NCBI GenBank assembly: GCA_030762895.1
Contig: CM061062.1
Span: forward strand, 239,940,019-240,004,018
Direction: 5' to 3'
Length of the DNA: 64,000 bases
Origin: Sophora flavescens
Taxonomy: Eukaryota; Streptophyta; Magnoliopsida; Fabales; Fabaceae
The position numbers and the translations under genes were made by a program. Each line of letters starts with the position of its first letter. Positions within the stretch are counted from its first letter, which is position 1. Below the pieces are notes generated by a model. It ran no database searches. It saw only the letters and a list, made by a program, of their open reading frames with translations, and was not told the origin of the DNA. Shown piece after piece: positions 33,826 to 44,101 of this stretch.

Positions 33826-34277
33826 AATGCCACATTTCACATATCACTGTATAGATTCTGGTCATGTACATAAAAGTCTGTAGTAGCGTACAAGTTTTTC
33901 TGAAAATATTTATATAGACGAATGTACATGACCAAAAGGAAAAGTCTTAGATTACCATTCAAAAGAAAATCTCTCCAATCCATATATACATACTATCATC
34001 AAAAACAAAAACACCTCAAAAGCCTAAGCTGGTCGCTTTACAAGACATCCATGGTCATCTCATCTACACAAGTCCTCTTCAAAGATCAGGTCCAATGTCC
34101 CCGAATGTAGTAGGGGACTCCTCGGCAATGTCTATATCCACGTACCAAGGTACAATGGCAAAACCGAGAACAGAAAATATTGCAAGGGTGAGATACCGAC
34201 ATGTAAGTTTATCACGATAGTCACATATGCGATACACCAGGCCAAAACATATTAGTTATAAAAATGCATGCACGTGG

Positions 34278-34460
34278 TTGGCACGTTTGCCTTGGCGCAT
34301 TGGCACATCTTCTGCCATTAACGTGGTGGCACATCTGTTGTAATCGTGGTGGCATGTCTGCCGTTAACATAGTGGCACATCTGCCGTTAAGATCATAGTG
34401 GCACATCTGCCGATATTGTGATGGCATGTCTGCCATTAACATGGTGGCACGTCTGTTGGA
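34278..34460 (-). repeat. 23-bp minisatellite in LTR F
   Basis: About eight units of TGGCACATCTGCCGTTAACAT with variants of 18-27 bp. LTRs D (45609-45621) and E (39237-39249) have a single GGCACGTCTGCC at the matching place. The 102-residue frame on the minus strand (repeated MADMP/CHH motifs) is a repeat translation. Confidence 0.9.
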
Positions 34461-35602
34461 TCTATGCATGTAAAACAATTGGTTTGCTATTTTTTCTTCT
34501 TCGTTTTGTTCTTTCTTGCCGAGGCTCAAAGCTCACGACTAATTTTAGAAAGGTATTAAGCTCACTTGTACTCAACACAGGACACGCAGTCCGAGTGCTC
34601 ATTTACTAAATTCTAGGTCGATTCACCGGTCACTAGATTCTTCAATACTTTTCACGAAGTCAAGTGCGCCAACTGGGATTTTAACCCGTGACACATGGAA
34701 CTCGTGGAACAAATACTTACTCACAGAAACTCTAGCTCAATGAATCGGTAACTAGATCCTCTTATCTTTCAAAAACTTTCAAATACATATTTTTCGTTCA
34801 GTGAAAATTCACTTGAAAATCAAAATACAAGAATTTCTCCCAAGTTTCATTGAAAGAATATTTTCGCTCTTTTCAAATCATTTTACAGGAAATCCATTTT
34901 CCTCTAAAATTCATTTTTTTGAAAACATCGAAATTTTCAAAATCATTTTTAAAATGTTTTTATTAAACAATAAAAGTCTTAATAGAATTTTCCACTATAA
35001 AGGCATTTTCTTAAATGTTTTCATCTAAAAATAAACTTTTCGTAAACCAAAGACTTTCCTGTCTAAAAGACTTTTTTTATGAATGATGTCAAAATATTTT
35101 AGAGTTTTTCTTTCTCTTTTCTTCATTGAAGACATTTTCTTTTGAAAATAAATATAATACAACTTTTCACAATTTGTCCTAACTAACACCCATTTCTTAA
35201 GCATCATTCTAAAATCATCTTGATTTTCTCAAAGTTGTCTTTTCTTTCGCAAGAATATAATTATGTATCAATTTTTCTTATTATTCTTCCACTTACGAAA
35301 ATTTAAAAGTCCTTAGAATTCTTTGTTTAGGATTTTTACTGACTTAATTCTCACTATTCAAGCCATGACCCTTGTCATGCTTCTCAATCAACACAAGCCA
35401 CGATCATTGTCATGCATCTCAAACAACACAATCCATACATAGTCACATGAATAAACATACATGGACAAGTATTTAAATCAGAATTTCACCAATGATCAAA
35501 CATCATTTTCAAAACTATAACTCATCAACTCAATTATCACAAGATTTTCACATTTAATTCACACATGACAACAAACAAAAGTATATGACTATCAAACTTC
35601 TC

Positions 35603-35621
35603 AGGTAAGTTCCCCTTACCT
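35603..35621. promoter_or_regulatory. Conserved GGTAAG dyad in LTR F
   Basis: AGGTAAGTTCCCCTTACCT is a 7-bp inverted repeat with a 5-bp spacer, giving a splice donor-like GGTAAG on each strand. The same dyad occurs in LTR G at 30613-30631. Single-armed versions lie in C (32652), D (46636) and E (40312), each upstream of the LTR ORF position. Confidence 0.45.
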
Positions 35622-37006
35622 CTTGAAGACAAAAGATTCCCTTGTCCTTGAATCTTCTTTTTTTTCCAAAAAAAAGTCACAAACACTCAACCACACTTAA
35701 CCTTCAACAATCAACAACAAGCTACAAGCAACCTTCATAAAATCAACACAAAGCAAGTTAAGACAACACAAAACCATGGCTACCTTAACCCTAGGTGCTC
35801 ACGGCCATGAATTAGAAAGGGTAACTAGGGTTTTTATTTCCTTTCAAGATTCCATACACATGATGGTAGGGTTAAGTCTAGGATGGAAAAATTGTCATAA
35901 CTTCAAAAACCCACTTGTACAATTTTCTAGAAATTGAATCATGAAAATCAATGAATATGGAACTTGAACAAAATTATGTGAATGAAAGGAAACAAGAAAG
36001 GAAGATGATGATATGATATTAGATCATGAAATTTTACCTCTAGGATGATGAGAAATAAGGAAATTGTGAAGAACAAGTCAAGAACACTTGGGAGCTCTAG
36101 AAAAATCCATATGGTAAAAGTGCTTCAAATGGAAATTTATGTGAGATAACAAATGTACGTATGAATGATCAAGGGAAGTGAGAAGATTATGTTAGAATGT
36201 TGAAACGAGGCTTGGATGATCTCCATCATGTCTTGGCCGAAAATGGTAAGAGAAGAAAAGAGAGAAAGAAAAACTTATGTGTTTGATCTTGAATTTTCAC
36301 TAAGTTAAGTAACTTGGGTGTTTTTGTGGTAAAATGAATAAAATGGAGTGGCTAAGTGTCTAATGAGGGGGAGGCCGTGTATTTTGAGGGCAAAATGGTC
36401 CCAAAGAGTTTGGGACTCATTTAGAATATTTAAGATAAGCTAAGGGCTTTTTGGACATTTCCATGTATATATATTTTGTAAAATATCTAGATATTTTGTA
36501 AAATACCTAAGTGTCATTATTGCAAGGGTGAGTCATCACCATGACTCACCATGGTGACTCATTCTCAATGAGTCATCATGGATGACTCGTCGTTCTATCT
36601 TCCGGCTTATCTCTGCAGTTCCATATCTGGTTCCGTCGTTTACCCGATTTAGGTTTTACGCATTTTCTTCTAAAATTCACCCAAATAAAATATAATATTT
36701 TATTTTTGATCTAAAATTTGAAAATAGATCATATCACTAAAAAAAATATAAAATCTAAAATTACTCAGTTTCGGGTCCAATCAGGGTTTTTCTTACAAAA
36801 TACAAATGTACTGTCAGCGAAAACATAGACTGGTTTCCGTCTGAATTTTGAACCCGAAATTTAACCATAACTTCCTACAATATAGTAGATTCTAGCTATG
36901 ATTTTGTTTTCTCCAAAAATAATTTTCTAGATCTCAGATAAAAATATAAACATATATATTTTTACTGATAATACAACGTATATAAAAAGCAGGGTGTTAC
37001 AACTCA

Positions 37007-37895
37007 GGTTCGATCACTGACGGAAAAAAATTTCATGATCCAAACCCACCCGATTGTATTTGTCCCAAATCGATTTAAGAGCACGCCAACCCATTTACCC
37101 CCAAAAAACCGCCACTGTACAAAATTTCAGTTTCGGGCTTCTTAGGTTCGTGTCAGTGGCGGGCTTTTGCCCACCCCTAGTGTGGGAGACGTGCACAGTA
37201 TGAGGAGCGTTTTATTTGACAGCTATGTAAGTGGACCTTACTGACAGCCCAGCCCGTCGAACGAAAAAATAGGGAATGGTACCGATGGGTGGAGGCCATC
37301 AAAAATGCATAACGTACCGATGGCTCTTGACCGTTGCAAATGAAAATAATACCTACGACTCTTGACCGTCTGAAACATAGACGTCATACCGATCAATTTG
37401 TTCGTCTAAAATGGACAAAGTATCAGTCACCTGAGGTCGTCGGTAAAATAGGGACACGTACCGATGTTTTAAAGCCATCAGTAAACACAAACATATTCCC
37501 AAAAATTTGCACCAAAATTTATTGGGTTCACGTGCTAACTTTTTTGATGATCTTTCCAAAGGTTTTCTTAAAAACCCGTCGATAATGTAATAAAATTCAC
37601 TAGTCAGGGTTACCGAGGGCTCAGACCGTCGGAAATGGGACAATTACCGACAGCCTTTTGCACCTAGGTAAAAAGCAGTAGTAAGCATTATTCTTGTAGT
37701 CAAATAAAATCAAAACATTAAGAGAAATATTAATTGTAATAAATAGTAATAAAGGAGACATTTAAGGCATTTAAAAAACTAATTATTTTGAAATTATTTT
37801 AAAATAATGTCCCACATTAATTGTTATTACTTTTCTACCACTTTAGGTGTATTCTTATATTTGAAATCTTAAAAACAAAGTATTATATATATGGG
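37007..37895 (-). mobile_element. CACTA-like fragment, copy 2, with shared flank
   Basis: Contains repeated ACCGATGG, GACCGTC and ACCGTCGG motifs (37275-37640) and the CACTA-like end TATTCTTGTAGT at 37690-37701. From about 37440 to 37895 it matches copy 1 (21372-21528 plus 25239-25501). It has no MULE and a single GACAATTAC at 37639-37647. There is no transposase coding sequence. Confidence 0.7.
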
Positions 37896-38538
37896 TGTAA
37901 CAACTAGACCCTGAAATGAAACCAAATATAAAGGTTAAAGAAGGGGAAATTATAAGAAAACAACAAGATGGGGTGTGGCTATGGTGCACCACCCAATTTC
38001 TACACCACTTTTTGCACCTCCCACATGCCCTATTCTCAGCCAATCATATTTCCACATGTATTGGTTAATAATTCAAAATGGAAGGCTGTTGATATACTGT
38101 ATTCCAATAATAATAATATTGTATTTTGCTGTTTAATATACTTGTTTGTTGTATTTGTGAATCTTCCACAGATGTAATAATAAAATAGTAAATGATAATT
38201 CGTCCCCTGTTCTCAAACCACATCGACTTCTTCCCCTGTTCCTCGATGTTTTCGTTCCCTGTTCTCGAACCACATCGTCTTCTTCCAAAGCTACCCTGAA
38301 TGCATCTCGTCTTGCAGCTTCAGCTCTTGGCTGTCATGGTCCTTCACCTTGCGGTTTTGAACAACTTTCATCCCGTAATCGTGTTACACTTTGAGCTACA
38401 GCTTCAGGTCGCTGTCGTGAAGTAGTTTCAGTTCATCGGAAGGTCTCAACCGTCGTGGAGTCAGGGATAAATTTTAGTCATATTCCTTTTAAAAAATTAA
38501 TTATTTTTTAATTAATACAATTAAATCATAATAAGTAA

Positions 38539-38751
38539 TTAGATTAACATATTTGCGAATTTAAAAAAAACCAAATCGTAATTTGTCCTCCTCCTGGGTC
38601 CCTCTAAAACTGAGCCATCTATCGTGCTAATAGGACCCGTATACTCAGTCATCTTGGCCCCTTGATGAAAGACCCATGCATCCGGATCATGCCAATTATC
38701 AAAGATAATGACCCGTACCCTCGAGTGTGCTAGGGCCATGTTTGGATCCAT
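38539..38751 (-). CDS. LTR-internal ORF of LTR E
   Basis: 70 codons from ATGGATCC (MDPNMALAHSRVRVIIFDNW). The start is directly preceded by a T-rich tract ending GAATATAG. The beginning resembles the A ORF (MDP..LA.....V..FD), but the later acidic blocks of C and D are not seen. Function is unknown. Confidence 0.35.
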   Translation of the reverse strand: MDPNMALAHSRVRVIIFDNWHDPDAWVFHQGAKMTEYTGPISTIDGSVLEGPRRRTNYDLVFFKFANMLI

Positions 38752-40145
38752 CTATATTCAAGCAGATATATGTACCATATAGGGAAAAGAAAATGCAAGG
38801 GTGAGATACCAATATATGGATGATTTATGACAACTACATGTATTACACACAAAAACAACATATACAAATAAACAGTTACATACAGCATAAGATTTTCAAC
38901 ATAATACAGTAACATCTACAATCATCGTTATTTTGAAAAATCCATGGCACTTCTATGATTTAACAATTTATCCTAAATCTCCGGAGGTCCCAACTTCATT
39001 TTGAAAAAAAAAAAGTGAGCTTATCAGGCTCAAAGAGTCAGCCTATGGCACAACTTCATTCCCATAGCACTGTCCAGCTCAAGGTACAGTGATCAACACC
39101 TGTGGGTTCCAGAGTACACTGTCCTACACAAGGCACAACGAACAAGGCCCTTGGAAATCATGGTCCATCAATGCACCATGGATACAACGTCGCATGAGAT
39201 ACCTTCCCCTTAAAAGTATTCACACAAAACAATTTGGGCACGTCTGCCAAATGCATGTAAAAACATTTTTGTTTTCGCTGTTTTTATTTGTGTTTCATTC
39301 TTTCCCTTGTAGAGGCTCAAGGCTCACGACCATCCAAAAAAAATTTCAACATTTTAAACTTTTATTATCAACACAGGACATTAAAGTCTGAGTGTCCAAT
39401 CACAACAGTCCTAAACCGATGCACCAATCTTGGATGTTGTAGTCATAGAAAACAACTTTCACCACGTTTTAATATAACGTGTATAGGACACACAATCCAA
39501 AACGTGACATGGATCATAGATCAACATGTTTAAAAACTCTAGTATCCCGACGTCTCGGTTACTAGGTTCACTTTTCAACGTTATTTTTCGTTCAGTGAAA
39601 TCTAAATACAAAACAAAATATTTTTTCGTAACTTATCCAAGTTATCGGATATTTTCATTTAAATAAAGCCTTGAATGAAAACTCATTGTCTGAAATTCCT
39701 TTTGAAAAGAAAACTTTAAGTTTATAGAAATCTATTCCTTAAAAAAAATCTATTTTTATTTTGAAATTTTTATTTTTTTGAAAACACTGGAAGTTTTCAA
39801 ATAAAATCTTTTTAGAACTAAGAAATCAATTTGTTTTCTCTTCACATTTTCTCTTCATAAAATATTTTCAAAAATTGTTTATTCTTAGCCTAAAATCATT
39901 TAAATTCTTTTTTATTCAAATAATTTTTTTTACCAAAATATTTCTTCAAATGGGAGGTTTATTCTTAATATTCTTCATATAGTTTTATTAATGCTTTTAT
40001 CTTGAGAATTTTTAATTGAGCACTAACACTAGTTAGGCTTTCTATGCAACAACCAAAATATCATCATAATAAATATAACAAGAAATCAACTAATTTAAAT
40101 CTAACAACTCCAAACACATATTCATGAATGTTCATCAAATCATAA

Positions 40146-40148
<3 letters not shown>

Positions 40149-40184
<36 letters not shown>
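40149..40184. repeat. (TA)n microsatellite
   Basis: About 18 AT units inside LTR E. Confidence 0.93.
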
Positions 40185-40188
<4 letters not shown>

Positions 40189-41697
40189 AATCAACCAAAT
40201 CAACATATCAACACTTCAGCTAAACATAACAAATCATAAAATTTCAAACAGAATACATACAAATACATATAGTTATCATAATTAAATATCCTTCAAGCTG
40301 TCTCCCCTTACCTTCGCTTGACAAATAAAAAGTCATAGTTTTTCTTCGTTTTAAGGTATGAACTTTTGTATCCCGTTACACTTGAAAATCTAAACAAAAT
40401 TATATATAAAGTATAAGTTATAAATATACAAAATCATCCCATTTTCTCATGCATGTATTCGGCCCTACCATGATTTTAATGATAAAAATTTTGGATTTTC
40501 ACAAGCTCTTTGGATTTAAAATCCTTAAACATTATAGGCATAAAAATTAAGTCTTAAAAATAAGATTTAAATCCTTCAAATTGATACCAAATATAAATAG
40601 GTTTCGGCCCCCAATATAAGGTTAGAAATTGATTTCCAACTTTCCACTTGCATGCATGTCACCAAAATGATAGTTTTTCACACATGAAACTTTCTAAAAT
40701 TTTTAAAACAACACTTTCTTAATCTCAAAAACATTATATTCGGCCTACTCAAAATTATAGGCTAGAAAATCAAAATTTTCAACTTTCATCAACACATGCA
40801 TGCATCAAAATAGAGCTAATAGTAAGTATTTTTATTAAAATCACTATGACTCAAAATTTCTCCAACTTTTCATCAACATGCAAGAAACCAATATAATGTT
40901 TAAAATACTTATTCCTTCTCAAAAACTCAAGAACTAACTACTTTCAAAGTTAGTATTACATGCATGTTGAAAACATAAGGATCAAAACAACATAGTTTCA
41001 TAAAAATCAAAGTTGAGCCTTTTTAACCCAAATAATTAGGGTTTCGGCCCTAAACAACTTCAATGGAAAGAAAACATTTTTTTTTTGAAGCTGATAAACT
41101 TAAAACTCACATGCAATTAGGTTTTAAGGACATGCAAGTTGAAAATACAACATAACTTCATTTTTTGTTCATATAGGGTTTTGGCCATACCCTTAAAATT
41201 GGCTTTGAAGAATGTTGTTGTTACATGCAAGTATAGAAGTTGAAAGTAAGGATGATAATGAATTGAAATAAATTGGTTTGATGAACATGCATCCATAGAA
41301 AATCAATTTGCAATATAAATCACTAACATGCATGCATGTTGATAATACTAGGCTTAGAAGATTTTCTTCGTCACATGCAATCCATAAAGATGAAAATAGA
41401 GATGATGATGAGGTAGAAAAATTCATCTCTTGTTAAAAAAAAATCTTTAAGTTAAGAATATGAACATAAAGCTAAAAAAAATCATGCATATAGGAATTTC
41501 AAAGTTCTTAAGAAAGAAAAGAGTAAGAGTAGAGAGTTTATACCCTCTAGATGATGATTAAGATGAGATAGCTCCTTGGCCTTCATGTAAAAAAAAAAAG
41601 TCTAGAGGTTGAAGATGATGAATAGTAACTTAGGAAATTTGAGAGAGTTTGAGAGAAATTACAGAAAATGGAAAAGTGAGTGAAAGAGGTGGTGAAG

Positions 41698-41711
41698 GGT
41701 ATTTATAGAAG
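41698..41711 (-). promoter_or_regulatory. TATA box of LTR E
   Basis: Read on the minus strand this is CTTCTATAAATACC, close to CTCTATAAATACC in LTR A. It lies about 770 bp from the LTR start, as expected for the core promoter. Confidence 0.6.
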
Positions 41712-42479
41712 GGGGGCACTGCTGGGTTCACTTAGTGGGATGATATTTTTCTCAAATTTTCTTTATTTAAATTTAAAACCAAAAAAAAAAAATAAAGTAA
41801 TTAAATAATGTTTTCTTCCAAAAATGGAGAAAATGATGATGGCTTTAATGGCAAGAATTATTCACCTCAATCCATCAAGGTCAATTTTCACCTCAAGTCT
41901 GAAAATTTTGCACCTATTTTGCTTGATTAAAATCCTCTTTGTTAGAGCAAAATTGTATATTTGGAGAAAATAATGGATTTCTTGTAAAAATAGATGAAAT
42001 CATTATATGAAAAATAACGATGGTGTGATTTTGAAGGCTACACTATTCAAGATCACATCCAACTATTCAAATCCGCACAAATTTTTATTTAGATAAATAT
42101 TACTCGTCCCGGTTCCATTTATCTCTTGACCGTAAAAAACGATCGTATTTTACTTCGTCAATTCCCCCTCGAAAATTTTATATCAAAAGAAATAATTTCT
42201 AAAATCATGAAATTAATTAAAATTGAGTTATAGAAATTAAAATTTTATTTTGCATAAAGAAAATTAATTTTCGGTTCAGTAGAGTTTTACTGACAGTGAA
42301 AAACTCACACAAGAAACGTTTGAAATTTTTCTACCGAAAATTCAACTGCACATTATAAAATAAATTATAATAATGAAATTTGGTCTATCAAAATAATTCT
42401 TCAAAATTTATAATAAATAAACACTTAATTATTCACATAATCACAGATTACAGACAAGTAGAAAAATCAGGGCGTTACA

Positions 42480-43935
42480 GATAACCAATCCATACCTAGA
42501 ATTACATCTAACTGTACTAAAGGCAAATATATCAGATTAACTAGAAAATGTCTATCCTAAAAAACAATAGAACAGTTCAGACATATAGAATTCACAATAA
42601 CTGATTCAGCAGTTGAAGTTAAAACAATCAAATCATATGATAAGGAAGAAACAAGCAAACTCAAATGTCTCACACAATCCATCGAAATAAAAGAATGCAT
42701 TGCACCCGAATCGAAAAGTACAGTTAAGAGATTACCAGCTATATCGTAACTACCTTGTATGAGATCATAGGATTTTGAAGCTTCAGTACCACTCATGGTG
42801 TAAACTCTCCCCTTTGCCATCGGCCTATTGTTCTTTGAATTGTTGGTAACTGGTTCAGATTTCAATATAGTACATTCCTTTGCTATGTGCCATACTTGTC
42901 CACAGTTAAAGCATTTCATTCCCTTCAGTTGACAATTCTCCGTAAGATGGTTCGTATTCCCATACTTATAACACCTCTGAACTTGGCCTCGATTCTGTTT
43001 ATTCTGGCTTCCACTACCACACGCAGAAGCAACGGGACGATACGATTGTTGGTTCTGATTATTCCCTGGTGGTCGGAAGTATGATTTCCTCTAAACTTAA
43101 TTTCCTCTCTGATTCTGAAATTGATTCTTGAATCGAGATGGTCCTCTGACATTCCCTCGGTTATCTCTCCCTTTTCTCATATGCTCCACTTTTCAACACT
43201 TCTCGACCAAAGCCTGGAAGTTGTGGATTTCCAGTGGTAATATCGATTCCTTGATCTCAAATCTTAAACTCCCTCAAATTTCTCATATGTCTAACCCTCT
43301 TCCGGTTGATCTTGGAAGAAACGAAAATACTTGGCGAGCGATTCAAACTTCGCCGCATATTCCCCAATAGACAAATCTTTTTGTTGTAGAAGCAGAAACT
43401 CTTGTTCTTTCTCGACTCTGGAACTCTGAGGGAAATACTTGTCCAGAAATGTGTTTCGGAACACATTCCAAGTAATTTCCTAGTTATCTACTATCAACAG
43501 TTGTCTAGTGCCTTTCCACCAATACTCTGTATCTCCCAAGAGTAGGAAGGTAGCATATGGAACTTTGACTCCTTCAGGGCTGTGAATAAGCTCAAAGATT
43601 TTCTCCAGTTCTTGTATCCATATATCAGCCTTCTCAGGGTCAGTATCCCCATGAAATTGTGGCGGATTCTGACGTCGAAAAGCAATCAAACATCTTCCTT
43701 CAGCAGCTTGCTCAGCTAACATTTGTTCTTGTTGGTTCTGGGCAGCCATAGTAGCTGTCTGTAATGCGATGGCAGTTGTAACATTTGCCATAGCTTGTGC
43801 TGCCTGATCCATCCCACCAGCACCATCATAGTTTTCTCCTAGATTCCCACAACTGCCACCACGACCACCTCTACGGCCTCTTCCACGACCGCGTCCACGT
43901 CCACCTTCTGGTTCCACAACTGACCTACAAGACAA
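42480..43935 (-). pseudogene. gag: Element D gag and protease
   Basis: Starts at 43935 (MSCRSVVEPEGGRGRGRGRG) with a G/R-rich N-terminus, then the capsid region (RRQNPPQFHGDTDP, WIQELEKIFELI, LLLGDTEYWW). A stop at 43480 and at least one frameshift follow. A zinc knuckle (CFNCGQVWHIAKEC near 42915) and a protease (LFDSGAMHSFISMDC) close to that of A come next. Coding sequence ends in GMDWL at 42480, cut by LTR E in the middle of the protease. RT, RNase H and integrase of D are absent from the window. Confidence 0.87.
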
Positions 43936-44085
43936 AATCAGTTAGACTGCAACCAGAAAATGAAACGTAAACTTACTTGTTAACACACATTACTTCTAAG
44001 AAGCAATTCAACCAAGTCTTAATCAGATATTACACAACATACACATAACAGATCTATTCCCAAAGATTCCTGAAAGACTCAACCA

Positions 44086-44097
44086 GCTCTGATACCA
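44086..44097 (-). promoter_or_regulatory. Element D primer binding site (tRNA-Met)
   Basis: GCTCTGATACCA is the reverse complement of TGGTATCAGAGC. It lies 4 bp from the LTR end at 44102 and shows that D reads right to left. Confidence 0.9.
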
Positions 44098-44101
44098 CTA
44101 A

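Larger units (their letters stand above)
26813..37001 (-). mobile_element. Solo LTR F (outermost of three nested solo LTRs)
   Basis: Minus-strand LTR with ends TGTAAC...GTTACA. The left part is 26813-26989 and the right part 33826-37001, about 3.35 kb without the nested insertions. A perfect 5-bp duplication ACTCA flanks it, and no internal element sequence is present, so it is a solo LTR left by LTR-LTR recombination. It carries the conserved ACCGGTCTG-type block (near 36815-36830 in reverse), a GGTAAG dyad at 35603-35621 and a minisatellite at 34278-34460. Confidence 0.88.
37896..42479 (-). mobile_element. LTR E (Tekay-like), minus strand, mismatched flanks
   Basis: Right end GGGCGTTACA at 42479, left end TGTAACAACT at 37896. 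It carries a TATA box (41698-41711 in reverse), a GGTAAGGGG donor-like site at 40312, the MDP-type ORF at 38751, and GGCACGTCTGCC at 39237. At 4.6 kb it is longer than its relatives and may hold an undetected insertion near 37960-38500. The flanks differ: ATGGG on the left and GATAA on the right. Confidence 0.7.

Noticed and set aside
34221..34529. 102-residue minus-strand frame with repeated MADMP and CHH motifs
   Set aside because: Translation of the 23-bp minisatellite in LTR F.
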